From: Dehalococcoidia bacterium | Lineage (GTDB): Bacteria > Chloroflexota > Dehalococcoidia > Bin125 | Assembly: GCA_022822855.1 (NCBI GenBank) | Contig: JAJDYG010000016.1 | Span: 62,001-126,000, forward strand | Direction: 5' to 3' | Length of the DNA stretch: 64,000 nucleotides | Shown here: positions 44,062 through 53,081 of the stretch, one piece after another | Layout: every line of letters begins with the position of its first letter | How positions within the stretch are numbered: position 1 is the first letter of the stretch | Notes under the pieces: generated by a model | What the model saw: only the letters and a program-made list of their open reading frames with translations | What the model was told of the DNA's origin: nothing | The model's database searches: none | Program-made: the position numbers and the translations under genes

Positions 44062-45420
44062 CTAGGCGCGCCTGAGCGCGGAGCCGAACATGAGACTGCC
44101 GTAGTGATTGAACCACCGCTTCGCTTCTGGATCATCGAATGGATACTCAGCGCCGAGCTGTCTGGCGACGGCGAGACCGGTCACGAGGCACGTCTCCTGA
44201 CTGTTGATCAGCGTGTGTGCGCCGCAGTGCCAGGAACGGCGTCTGCCCTGGATGAGCCGAAACAGGCTGACCGTCAACACCACGTGGCGGATGTCGTGGA
44301 CGATGTGTTGGAACCATCGCCGCGCGACGATCTTCTCGCCATCGATCGGGGTAATCGGGTTGTAGGTCACCAGGCAGGGACGATCGGAACGATTCGCCCA
44401 GGGCTGCTGGTTGTGCATGATGTAGGTGATCTCGTAGTTGTCCGGACGCGCCCCGTACTGCTCGATGTGGTTACTCCGCGTCGCCAACGGCTTGACCTCG
44501 TTGTCCGGCAGCACTGAGGAGTCGGAGTGCACGATCGCGTGATTGTGCAGCTCGCTCTCGTAGCGGATTGACGAGAGGATGTAGCGCTCGAGCAGGCTGG
44601 GCTTGTCCAGCATCATCAGGGTCTGGTTGGCGTTGCAGGCGAAGACCACGTCATCGAACGTCTCTTGCACGCCCTGTTCGTCTTCGATCACCACTTCCCC
44701 AGCCCGCCGGTAGACCTTGCGCACCGGACGGTCCAGATAGATCTTGTCCCGAAAACCGGCCGACAGGCTCTCATAGATCCGGCGGGTTCCCTGGTCCCAG
44801 GTCTGCATCGGGGTTGCCGACTCGATGTCGAAGAACTCGAGATAGCGGGAGAACAGTGCGGCGGGCATGTCGAACACATTGGTCGCCATGAGGAAGTTGA
44901 CGAACATCGGCTTGAGAATCTTGTAGCGGAAATCGCCGGAGAAGCCTCCGAGGTTCAGCAGCGTGCCCATGCTGACGTAGTTGAACGGGTTCAGCGCATT
45001 GAGCAGCTTCGAGCGCGTGCGCGTCAGCCAACCGAACTGGTGCAGCAGCTTCAGCAGCCGCTGGAACCGGGCAATCTCCTCGCCGAGTTCCGCTCGGATG
45101 TCGGAGTCGAAGTCGTGCGCATAGATCTGACCCCGATACTTGACGCTGTAGCTGAATCGCGTCTCGACCAGGTTGATCCCGAACTGCTGCATCAGCAGAA
45201 CCATGTGGTGGTAGACCGAGGGAATGCAAGCCGTGACGGAGATGTCGAAGGGAATCAGCTCACCGTCCGCTTGCGGCATTTCGGCGGTGAACGCGTTCCC
45301 GCCCAGTTGCTCATTGGCCTCGTACAGGCGGAAATCGAATCGGTCCGGGTCGTGGCTCAGCGCCCAGGCTGCGCCCAACCCCGAGACGCCTCCACCGATG
45401 ATCGCTATTCGCCGCGGCAC
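44062..45420 (-). CDS. FAD-dependent oxidoreductase, COG2907/amine-oxidase type
   Basis: The 452-residue flavoprotein opens with IAIIGGGVSGLGAAWAL, the FAD-binding Rossmann motif, followed by LYEANEQLGGNAFT. The rest matches the predicted NAD/FAD-binding proteins related to amine oxidases and carotenoid-type desaturases. The C-terminal FAD-contact region contains CLVTGLAVARQLGAEYPFDDPEA. Relatives commonly sit beside lipid-modifying genes. It starts two bases after the Rieske gene stop (GTG start), so the two are one operon. A role in oxidising or desaturating a lipid or isoprenoid is inference. Confidence 0.87.
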   Translation of the reverse strand: MPRRIAIIGGGVSGLGAAWALSHDPDRFDFRLYEANEQLGGNAFTAEMPQADGELIPFDISVTACIPSVYHHMVLLMQQFGINLVETRFSYSVKYRGQIYAHDFDSDIRAELGEEIARFQRLLKLLHQFGWLTRTRSKLLNALNPFNYVSMGTLLNLGGFSGDFRYKILKPMFVNFLMATNVFDMPAALFSRYLEFFDIESATPMQTWDQGTRRIYESLSAGFRDKIYLDRPVRKVYRRAGEVVIEDEQGVQETFDDVVFACNANQTLMMLDKPSLLERYILSSIRYESELHNHAIVHSDSSVLPDNEVKPLATRSNHIEQYGARPDNYEITYIMHNQQPWANRSDRPCLVTYNPITPIDGEKIVARRWFQHIVHDIRHVVLTVSLFRLIQGRRRSWHCGAHTLINSQETCLVTGLAVARQLGAEYPFDDPEAKRWFNHYGSLMFGSALRRA

Positions 45421-45422
45421 CG

Positions 45423-46505
45423 CTAGCCCCCCGTCATTCGCGCGGAGCCGGCTTCTTCTCGCGGTAGCTGCAGAACCTCTTCGGGGCCGGGATAGAACTG
45501 TTCGCAGTAAGCGCGATATGTCGTGATCTCACCGTCCGAGCGGCAGAGGCGAGGGCGAGGTTCGTATCGCTTGCGCCGCCAGATCGCCACATCCTGCATC
45601 ACGTCGCGCCGTTGGAAGTAGGAGGAGAGCGCATTGAACAGTGGCGCCCGACGATCGCGCGGCAGAAAGCCCAGGCCGACGACTCTTCGCTTCGGGTCGC
45701 GGATCTGCCCCGTCTGGGTCACCAGGGACAGGTCGATCCACTTGCCATCGATCGGCGTCGCGAGAACCCAGAGACGGAAGTCCACTCCGATCGAATGCTC
45801 TCGACCTTCGACGAAGGAGTAGCCGAGGCCGTACACGTGAGCCGTGGCGCTGAACTCGAACGTGACGTTAGCGACGCCGGCGATTGATTGAGTTCTGCGG
45901 AAGTCGAACCGGCTCTCGAGGTACGGCCCATCGACCACGACCGGATTGTCGGCGTTGACCCCGTGATAGCCGTGAACATACCGCAGATGGGCCATGTCGA
46001 CCGAGTTCTCGGTCGTTTCCTGGGGATGACCCTCGAAGCGCAAGGTCTGGATATGGATACCGCACCAGCCGGTCTGCTCGGGATCCTGGGCGGGCAGTTG
46101 CCACTGTGGCTCGCGTCCGTTGATTCCCCACCAGGCGAACACCATCCCGGAGATCTCACGGGTCTCGTGAACCCTCAGGCGGGCCGACCGGGGTGGGGGC
46201 GCAAACGGTGTCGCCATACATTGACCAGACACGTCGAACTCGTAGCCATGGAACGGACACACGAGTCGGCCGTCGCAGACGCTTGCCCCGGCATCGGGTC
46301 CGAGGAACGATCCGAGATGCGGGCAGTATGCCTCGGCGACGCAGATTCGACCCTGGTCGTCGCACCAGACGACGATGTCTTCACCCATCCAGATCTTCTG
46401 GATGAGTTTGGCCTTCAGCACATCCCGACGGCCGGCGACGAAGTACCAGCCCTCGGGGAACGGCGAGGGCAGGGCGCGGTCCGCATGTCTCAGCCGGTCG
46501 GGCAT
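45423..46505 (-). CDS. Rieske-type oxygenase, KshA/Neverland-like
   Basis: The 360-residue protein has an N-terminal Rieske domain (YCPHLGSFLG and CPFHGYEF ligands) and a C-terminal mononuclear-iron domain with the ENSVDMAHLRYVHG motif carrying the Asp and two His ligands. FPEGWYFVAG and the spacing resemble 3-ketosteroid 9-alpha-hydroxylase KshA and the cholesterol 7-desaturase Neverland. A bulky isoprenoid or steroid substrate is therefore plausible. A reductase partner is not encoded next to it. A strong GGAGGAGG lies eight bases before the ATG. It is divergent from the GOLPH3-P450 gene across 237 bp. Confidence 0.92.
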   Translation of the reverse strand: MPDRLRHADRALPSPFPEGWYFVAGRRDVLKAKLIQKIWMGEDIVVWCDDQGRICVAEAYCPHLGSFLGPDAGASVCDGRLVCPFHGYEFDVSGQCMATPFAPPPRSARLRVHETREISGMVFAWWGINGREPQWQLPAQDPEQTGWCGIHIQTLRFEGHPQETTENSVDMAHLRYVHGYHGVNADNPVVVDGPYLESRFDFRRTQSIAGVANVTFEFSATAHVYGLGYSFVEGREHSIGVDFRLWVLATPIDGKWIDLSLVTQTGQIRDPKRRVVGLGFLPRDRRAPLFNALSSYFQRRDVMQDVAIWRRKRYEPRPRLCRSDGEITTYRAYCEQFYPGPEEVLQLPREEAGSARMTGG

Positions 46506-46553
46506 CGTTCGAGCCTCCTCCCGCCGGAACCCTGACCGATCATCGCCTGGCTA

Positions 46554-46569
46554 TTACAATTCACTGTAA
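46554..46569. promoter_or_regulatory. Dyad in the Rieske/P450 divergent promoter region
   Basis: TTACAATTCACTGTAA has matching 5-bp ends (TTACA and TGTAA) around six bases, in the middle of an AT-richer stretch. It lies 48 bp upstream of the Rieske start and about 175 bp upstream of the P450 start. It could be an operator for a TetR- or MarR-like dimer controlling both directions. No regulator gene is nearby. Confidence 0.4.
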
Positions 46570-46742
46570 GAGGGGTTAAGAGGAGATCACACCGCCGCCT
46601 GCGCGGGCGCGATTATGTCGCCAAGCCGGAAACGCTGATCCGAACGGTTGACTGCCACGGCCATATAGTGACCCTGTACGGGTTCGGCTGTACGGCTGGA
46701 CGTGTGGAAAGCGTGCATGAGGACATCTGAGAGCGTTGACCC

Positions 46743-48821
46743 ATGACAGTTGGAACTGCTGACGCGGGCGTCGGACAGCTAACCCTGCCCCAGGAACTTG
46801 TGCTGATGCTGCTCAACGAGGAGAGCGGCTACTTTCGCCAGGTCCCCGGTTGGAATCTCAACTGCGCCATCGTCGGAGCGGCCCTGGCGGAACTCTCGCT
46901 GATCGGTCGGATCGACACGGACATGGAGTCCCTGCAGTTGCTCGACTCGACGCCGACCGACCACGCGGCGTTGGATCCCATCCTGGAAGCGATCGTCGCC
47001 GAGCCGATCCAACGCACCGCCCAGTACTGGGTTGAACTCCTCGCGCAACAGGCCGAAACCACCATCGACGTCGCCCTCGAGCGACTGGCGGAGATGAACG
47101 TCCTCCAGCATCACGAGGGCGATTTCTGGACGCTGACCCACTCGGCCTGGCAGTCGGAGCGGGTCGGAGATGCTGCGGGAGGCACGGCGGTCGAGTTTGT
47201 TCGCTCGCGCATCGCGCGCGTGATTTTCGACGATGAGATTCCGGACCCGCGGGACGCGATCCTGATCTCGTTGCTCAGCACCTGCGATGTGCTGCGCTTC
47301 ATCTTCCAGCTCGAGCCCGAATCGGAGGAGCGAATCGAACTGGTCTGCAAGATGGATCTGATCGGGCGGGCCATCGCCGAGGCCGTGGCTCAGAACCTCA
47401 CCAGTCCGCTCGTTCGCCGCAGCGGTCTGACGAGGCAAATCCCCGCGATCAAGCTGTTGAAGATGGTACGTAATCCGCACGTGCGCGACGGAAACCTGCC
47501 GGCGTTGTTTGCGGATCTGTATCAAGAGTACGGTCCGGTGTTCGAGATGCGGCCGCCGATGCAGGACCCGATGGTGATCCTGGCGGGGCCGGAGGTCAAT
47601 CGCTGGGCCCAGCGCGAGGGCCGCTTGCACCTGACCTCAACCAAGTATCTGGACGGCCTGGAGAAGGTGTACGGCGCCCACGGGATCATCCCGGCCCTGG
47701 ACAGTTCGGATCACTTCCGCATGCGCAAGGCGATGCAGCCGAGTTACTCGCGAGCGCGGCTGGAGGAACAACTCGACGCGGTCTACGCGCGGGTACGGGG
47801 GCACATGGCGGAGTGGAACGTGGGCGACACCATGCCGGCGAGAAGCATGTCGCGCCTGCTGACGAACGCACAGATTTCGCCGATCGTGGTCAGCATCGAC
47901 TCGCAGGACATCGTCGAAGACCTGATCGAATACAAGGAACGGGCGCTGAACACTCGCGTGGCGAACGTTCTGCCCAAGTTCCTGCTGCACACACCGGCTA
48001 TGAAACGCGCGGCGAAGAGCATCGACATCATGCTGGAGCGTATTCAGCAGTCGCATACGGCCGCGCAGCGGGTTGACGCCCAACGCGACATCATTGACGA
48101 CTTCCTCAGCCTGCACGCCAACGACCCGCAATTGCTGCCTGAGTCGAGCCTCAAGTTCTCGCTCTCCGCGCCGCTGCTGGCCAGCATGTACCTCGGCGAT
48201 GGGCTCGGCTTCGCCATCTATGCGATGGCCACGCAACCCGAGCTGTACGAGCGAATTCGAGCCGAAGCAGAGGCGATCTTCGCGGATGGAGATCCCGACA
48301 GCGACGTCTTCAAGGGTCCGGAGATTGATGTGACGCGTCGCTTCGTGATGGAGAGTCTGCGGATGTACCCGGTGGTCCCCGGTTCCATGCGCGATGTGAT
48401 GAATAGCTGCGTCGTTGAGGACTACGAGCTGCCGCTGGGAGCCCGCGTCCTGATCCTGCAGACTGCATCGCACTATCTGAGCGATGTCTTCCCAGAGCCC
48501 TACAAGTTTGACATTGATCGCTATCTCCCCGGTCGCGACGAACACCGCAGCACTGCCTACGCGCCGTTCGGGCTGGGAACGCACACCTGTCTTGGACAAC
48601 GATGGGTGGAACTGCAGATGGCGATCGACCTGCTGATGCTCGCCTATTACTTCGACATCGAAGTCCGGCCAACTAACGCCAAGATGCGGATCAGCCCGTT
48701 CCCGTCCCTGTCGATCGGCAAGAAGCTGAAGTTCCACATCGCCGGGCAACGGCACGAGATCCCTCGTGTCGAGGCGCCGAATGGCGCGGGGATGCCCATG
48801 GGCTGCCCGGTCGCCCACTAG
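46743..48821 (+). CDS. GOLPH3 (GPP34) domain fused to cytochrome P450
   Basis: The 692-residue protein begins with a GPP34/GOLPH3-type domain (about residues 12-225): LTLPQELVLMLLNEESGYF, AALAELSLIGRID, LDSTPTDHAALDPILEAI, ALERLAEMNVLQ and DAILISLLSTCDVLRFIF. In eukaryotes this fold binds phosphatidylinositol 4-phosphate at membranes. A P450 domain follows (about 235-680) with ExxR in MESLRMYP and the haem loop FGLGTHTCLG, Cys616. The I-helix reads MYLGDGLGFAIYAM (G485-G489), so the usual Thr for oxygen activation is absent. No signal or transmembrane helix is seen, so the GOLPH3 domain could tether the P450 to the membrane. Neighbours are a Rieske oxygenase, a flavoprotein and an RND exporter. 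Confidence 0.9.
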   Translation: MTVGTADAGVGQLTLPQELVLMLLNEESGYFRQVPGWNLNCAIVGAALAELSLIGRIDTDMESLQLLDSTPTDHAALDPILEAIVAEPIQRTAQYWVELLAQQAETTIDVALERLAEMNVLQHHEGDFWTLTHSAWQSERVGDAAGGTAVEFVRSRIARVIFDDEIPDPRDAILISLLSTCDVLRFIFQLEPESEERIELVCKMDLIGRAIAEAVAQNLTSPLVRRSGLTRQIPAIKLLKMVRNPHVRDGNLPALFADLYQEYGPVFEMRPPMQDPMVILAGPEVNRWAQREGRLHLTSTKYLDGLEKVYGAHGIIPALDSSDHFRMRKAMQPSYSRARLEEQLDAVYARVRGHMAEWNVGDTMPARSMSRLLTNAQISPIVVSIDSQDIVEDLIEYKERALNTRVANVLPKFLLHTPAMKRAAKSIDIMLERIQQSHTAAQRVDAQRDIIDDFLSLHANDPQLLPESSLKFSLSAPLLASMYLGDGLGFAIYAMATQPELYERIRAEAEAIFADGDPDSDVFKGPEIDVTRRFVMESLRMYPVVPGSMRDVMNSCVVEDYELPLGARVLILQTASHYLSDVFPEPYKFDIDRYLPGRDEHRSTAYAPFGLGTHTCLGQRWVELQMAIDLLMLAYYFDIEVRPTNAKMRISPFPSLSIGKKLKFHIAGQRHEIPRVEAPNGAGMPMGCPVAH

Positions 48822-48835
48822 AGGCAATCGACGTC

Positions 48836-51319
48836 TCAGGACGGGTTTGATTCCCGCTCGTGGCGCTCCTGGATCTCGTCGATCGTTTCGTCCAACTCGT
48901 CCCACATGCGCTGCATTGACGAACGCAGGCGCATGTTCTGGAACGCGCCCCAGACCGTCATGGCCGGCGGAACGACCAGGATCGAGACGATCAGCGAGTA
49001 GGCGATCGTGATCGCCGCGGTGATGCCGAATTGCTGTGAGGCCAGCAACGGCGAGGCGATCAACACGCCCAGGCCGAGCGCCGTCGTCATGGCCGAGCCG
49101 AGCAGGGCTGAGCCGGTCGTAGCAAGCGTTCGAATCGCCGCCTGCTCGGGGTCTCGGAGGCGCGAAAACTCTTCCCGATAGCGATGGATCAGGTGAATGG
49201 TGTAGTCGACGCCGATGCCGATTGAGAGCGCCGTGATGATCGAGGTGATCAGCGAGTAGGGGATGCCGAGCAGGGACATTGTGCCCAGCACCCAGATCAG
49301 CACGAATACGATCGGCAACACTGCGACCAGCGCCAGCACCGGCTGTCGCTGGGTGATCCAGAAGAAGACTGCCAGGATGCCAAGCGCGGCCGCGATGGTG
49401 ATGCTGATCGCCTCCGTCTGCCTCTCGGTGATCGAATCCGTGATTGTGACGCCGATGATGCTCTCGGATGTCGCGGTGATCTCTCCCTCGGTGCTGAGCC
49501 ACAGCGACTCAAGCTCCTCCTGCACCTGTCTGGCACCCGAGTTGTCGCCGGTCATCGTCGGGAACTGAATCAGGATTCTGTCGATGCCGTTGGGATTGTT
49601 GACCAGGCCGTGAGAGAACGCCGGATCCATTGACTCAAGCCGATCTAGGATCTCCTGCATCAGGCCCTCGTCAATCTGCAGTCCGGTCGAGGCCTCGTTG
49701 AACAGCGCCGCCAGGTTCGGGTCATACTTGTCGCCCGGTTCGCCGCTGTCCGTGACCCAGTCTCGAACCAACAGCTCGTAGGACGTTTGAAGCGGTCCGG
49801 CTGCGAAGTCCGGCCGCGTCTGTTCATCCTCAAACGCATTGGCCAGGTCCCGTAGGTTCAGCAGGGTTCTCGTCTCTGTCGCCTCCGCCTTGATCAGGAC
49901 CGTGGTCACTTCCGTCGGCCCACCGATCGCTTCGTCGAGCGTGTCCCAGTCTTCCAGCACGCTGCCGCCGCGCGGCAGGATGTCGCGGATGCTGAACTCC
50001 GAATCAAGGTCGGTCGCCGCGACTCCAAAGCCAATCGTGACTGCCAGCACCACGATCAGGAACGGCGCAGGCCGCAAGGCAACGTTGGCGCCCAACCACT
50101 CGGCGGCGCGCTCGACGCCGGGGATCGCCTGCGAGATCAGCCGCTTAGTTGGCAGAGTGCCCTTCGCCTCGCGACGCCGATCGATGATCGTCCGCCCTGC
50201 CGGGACGAGGGTGAGCATCACGATCAGGCTCATCCCAACACCGAACGCGGCAACGATGCCAAAGTCGGCGACGATTTCCACGGGCGAGAAGAGATTGGCC
50301 AACAGGCTGACGATGGTCGTCACCGCCGCGAGCAGCAGCGGGATCACCACGTGCCGCAGACCCTGCCGGACCGCGTCCAACACCGGCCTGCCCGTGGCTC
50401 GCTGCTCCCGGTAGTTCGATACGACCTGGATGGCGTAGTCGACGGTGAGCCCGATGATGATGATCGGCACCATCGCCGTCAGCGCGTTGGGCGGACCGAC
50501 CAGCCCCAGCCCATCCGGTCCCAGCCATCCCTCAATGCCGACCACCCAGATCAGCGAGAGCAAGAGTCCCGCCAGCGCGAGCAGCAGGTCGGAGAGGGTG
50601 CGCAGGAAGAGCACAATCAAGACGGCGATCAAGAGCAGCGCGATACCGATCAGCGGCGCCATGCCGTCCTCGGTGGCTTGCTTGTACTCGTCCTCGACCA
50701 CGATCGGCGACAGACTGCTGACGCTCAGCGGGCCGTCTTCGTCCTCCGCGAGCTGCTGAATTCGGCGCTCGCCGTCGGCAACCCGATCGTCAAACGTGTT
50801 GCGCAATCTGATCGTGGCGATCGCGACCGTGGAACCATCGGCATCTGTTCCGGTCAGCGCGCTCAGATACGGTCCAATCGCCTGATCGTTGCGGACCGCC
50901 TCAATCTCTGCCGCGCCGACGGAATCAAGACGATCAACGCCGAGCGCTGCCTGAATCAGATGCGCAGGAGAAGCGACGGCATCGGTTGGCGTCAGCAGTT
51001 CCTGGATCTCGGCGTCGTTCGCGATCTCGTCAAGGAACCCGCTCATCTGCGACAGGCCCTCGGGGGTGAGTGCCTCGCCGCGGAAGATGAGAGTGACGAG
51101 CCGGATATCGCCGGTTTCGTCGAAGCTCTCGTTTATCTCCTGAATGGCCGTCGCCAGCGGTCCATCCTGCGGCAGCAGGGCCACGTCCGTGCCATCCACG
51201 ATCGGCACGCGCTGGCTCGCCCCGGCGGCCAGGATGACCGTGATCACAAGCAGCACGCCGAGCGTGACGTAGGGACGCGCGGTGACGAGTCGACTCAAGT
51301 TGCCAAGGATGTCATTCAT
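48836..51319 (-). CDS. RND/MMPL family transporter
   Basis: The 827-residue protein has twelve predicted membrane helices in two repeats, each with one helix, a large extracytoplasmic loop and five helices. The intramembrane acidic motif is in both halves: GLTVDYAIQVV and GIGVDYTIHLIHRYREE. The length and loops fit the MMPL/HpnN/Patched branch, which moves lipids, hopanoids or sterols. Start ATG 51319 (MNDILGNLSRL) is preferred over 51352. It converges with the P450 gene, 14 bp between stops. Export of the product of the neighbouring oxidative enzymes is a plausible role. Confidence 0.92.
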   Translation of the reverse strand: MNDILGNLSRLVTARPYVTLGVLLVITVILAAGASQRVPIVDGTDVALLPQDGPLATAIQEINESFDETGDIRLVTLIFRGEALTPEGLSQMSGFLDEIANDAEIQELLTPTDAVASPAHLIQAALGVDRLDSVGAAEIEAVRNDQAIGPYLSALTGTDADGSTVAIATIRLRNTFDDRVADGERRIQQLAEDEDGPLSVSSLSPIVVEDEYKQATEDGMAPLIGIALLLIAVLIVLFLRTLSDLLLALAGLLLSLIWVVGIEGWLGPDGLGLVGPPNALTAMVPIIIIGLTVDYAIQVVSNYREQRATGRPVLDAVRQGLRHVVIPLLLAAVTTIVSLLANLFSPVEIVADFGIVAAFGVGMSLIVMLTLVPAGRTIIDRRREAKGTLPTKRLISQAIPGVERAAEWLGANVALRPAPFLIVVLAVTIGFGVAATDLDSEFSIRDILPRGGSVLEDWDTLDEAIGGPTEVTTVLIKAEATETRTLLNLRDLANAFEDEQTRPDFAAGPLQTSYELLVRDWVTDSGEPGDKYDPNLAALFNEASTGLQIDEGLMQEILDRLESMDPAFSHGLVNNPNGIDRILIQFPTMTGDNSGARQVQEELESLWLSTEGEITATSESIIGVTITDSITERQTEAISITIAAALGILAVFFWITQRQPVLALVAVLPIVFVLIWVLGTMSLLGIPYSLITSIITALSIGIGVDYTIHLIHRYREEFSRLRDPEQAAIRTLATTGSALLGSAMTTALGLGVLIASPLLASQQFGITAAITIAYSLIVSILVVPPAMTVWGAFQNMRLRSSMQRMWDELDETIDEIQERHERESNPS

Positions 51320-51434
51320 GGTGAGCAACAGGATAGGTGGCCGACACGACAACGATGGCGGCTAGTCGAATCCGTTCCGAAGGCACTCGCGTTACCGCCC
51401 TTCGCATTCACAGATTGACAACTGGTCTCATGCC

Positions 51435-52727
51435 TCAGTCGGCTGACGCGATCCGCTCATTGGTCGCTGGATCGACTTCGAACGGACCGTCGAGGGCCAG
51501 CTCGGCGCCCATCTCACGGACAGCCGGGAGCACCTCTTCGCCCATCAGCCTCAAACTGCGCATTGCGTCGTCATGGTCCATCGAACCGTCGCCGTCCCAG
51601 AAGATGATCGCGCCCGGGCGCAACTCTTCCAGGACGTGACGGATTTTGGGCAGCACGGTCGACGGCGTGCCATGGATGATGCTCAGCCGGTCGACCTGCT
51701 CCTGGAACGTGCCTCGGTAGTCTCGCGGCTCCGCCGGTTCGGCGGCGCCCTCCAGCGCGCGCTGTCGCTCGACCCGGCCTCGGGAGGCTGCGATCGAGCG
51801 AATCTGCGACGTCGGCAAGACGTCGGTACGCGAGGTGAGACCGGGAAGCGACTGCAGGAAGGGTCGAACCTTGCCCTGGTTGCCCTCCAGGAACGGATTG
51901 CTCGGCCCCTGCAGATACTTGCGCGCCGTGTCCTCGGCCAACTCGTCTGTCTCGTCGACGTGGACCTTGAACAGATAGGCCGTGTGCTGCGTGCCGGCCT
52001 CGTACCCGGCTTCCAGTGCGCAGGCGCGGTAGTAGTCGAATGACTGCTTGGTCGGTCCGATCTCCGTCGCGAGCATGACGTAGGGATAGCGACGCTCAGC
52101 CGCCCACTTGACCGTGTTGCGGCTCATCACGCCGGGAATCCAGATCGGAGGGTGCGGGTCCGAGTATGGACGGGCCCATGGGTTGACGTAGCGATACTGG
52201 TAGTGCTCGCCCTCCCAGCGGAACGGACCCGGCGTGGTCCATGCCTTGACGATGAAATCGTGCGCCTCCTGGTAGCGCTCCCAGTTGAAGGGCGACGCCG
52301 AGTTGTGAGCGACCGATTCTCGGCCGGTGCCTCGCACCCAACCGCTGACGAGCCGCCCGCGCGAGATCATGTCGATCTCGGCCAGCTCCTCGGCCAGCCA
52401 GAGCGGATCGTCCCAGATCGGCAGCACATTGCCGAGCAGCACGATCTTGGCCCGGCTGGTGATCCTCGCCAGGATCGCCGCTTCGACGTTCATTACGCCG
52501 CCCATGCAGAATGGCGTCGAGTGGTGCTCGTTGAGCATCAACCCATCGAACCCCATTTCCTCGGCGTAGATTTTCTCGTCCAGGTAGCGGTTGTAGAGCT
52601 CGGAGCCGATCCGGGGGTCGTAGCTGCCGTTGCTCAGATCCAGGTCTTGAATGTCTCGTCCGGCGGCGCCGAAGTAGCCGGAGCTCGGGTCTTGATAAGG
52701 CCGCTCGGTGAAGTAGCCAATGAACAT
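51435..52727 (-). CDS. LLM class flavin-dependent oxidoreductase
   Basis: The 430-residue protein is of the bacterial luciferase-like monooxygenase family, which uses reduced FMN or F420. The typical pattern is visible: YAEEMGFDGLMLNEHH, ARITSRAKIVLLGNVLPIWDDPLWLAEELAEID and GRLVSGWVRGTG. A long insert near residues 290-340 is unusual compared with short LLM enzymes. AGGAGGGGTGAC precedes the ATG. The substrate is unknown. The 932-bp region upstream contains repeats only. Confidence 0.92.
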   Translation of the reverse strand: MFIGYFTERPYQDPSSGYFGAAGRDIQDLDLSNGSYDPRIGSELYNRYLDEKIYAEEMGFDGLMLNEHHSTPFCMGGVMNVEAAILARITSRAKIVLLGNVLPIWDDPLWLAEELAEIDMISRGRLVSGWVRGTGRESVAHNSASPFNWERYQEAHDFIVKAWTTPGPFRWEGEHYQYRYVNPWARPYSDPHPPIWIPGVMSRNTVKWAAERRYPYVMLATEIGPTKQSFDYYRACALEAGYEAGTQHTAYLFKVHVDETDELAEDTARKYLQGPSNPFLEGNQGKVRPFLQSLPGLTSRTDVLPTSQIRSIAASRGRVERQRALEGAAEPAEPRDYRGTFQEQVDRLSIIHGTPSTVLPKIRHVLEELRPGAIIFWDGDGSMDHDDAMRSLRLMGEEVLPAVREMGAELALDGPFEVDPATNERIASAD

Positions 52728-52862
52728 GTCACCCCTCCTGAGGCATCGCCAGGTTTACCGACTCAGGTGCGGGCAGTGTAGGAGTCTGAGCGGGTTTCAG
52801 CGCCAACGCGTCTTTGGGCATTTGCCGAGCGCGGGTCGCCGGGCCACGGAAAAAAACCAGAT

Positions 52863-53081
52863 GCTCAGTTGTTCAGGTCGAATTTTCATTTCTCCCTCAA
52901 GCGAGGGCTGTTTCCCTGTGTTTTACGGGAGATCGCGTGTTCAGGTCGTTCAGGTTCGTTCAGCCATGTTCAGACAGGTTCGGCATCTGTTCAGGGTTCG
53001 CTTCTCGTGCCTGGGAGCGGATCGCGCGAATGAGCGTTCAGGTCTGATCGGCATTGATCGGCGTTGATCGGCACTGAACGA
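52863..53081. repeat. Helix-phased decamer array 3 (GTTCAGG/TGATCGG type)
   Basis: GTTCAG or GTTCGG words start at 52939, 52948, 52958, 52968, 52978 and 52989, with outliers at 52871 and 53036. TGATCGGC words start at 53045, 53055 and 53065, and the inverted word TGAACG is at 53075. Steps are 9-11 bp, mostly exactly 10. The array lies upstream of the LLM gene in a 932-bp region (52728-53659) with no gene. The remainder of that region holds partial family B and C repeats and the inverted-repeat element. Confidence 0.75.

Noticed and set aside
52939..53075. DNA uptake sequence cluster
   Set aside because: The words resemble part of the Neisseria uptake sequence (GTCTGAA), but uptake sequences are dispersed singly or as inverted pairs, not at 10-bp tandem spacing, and no competence genes are in view.
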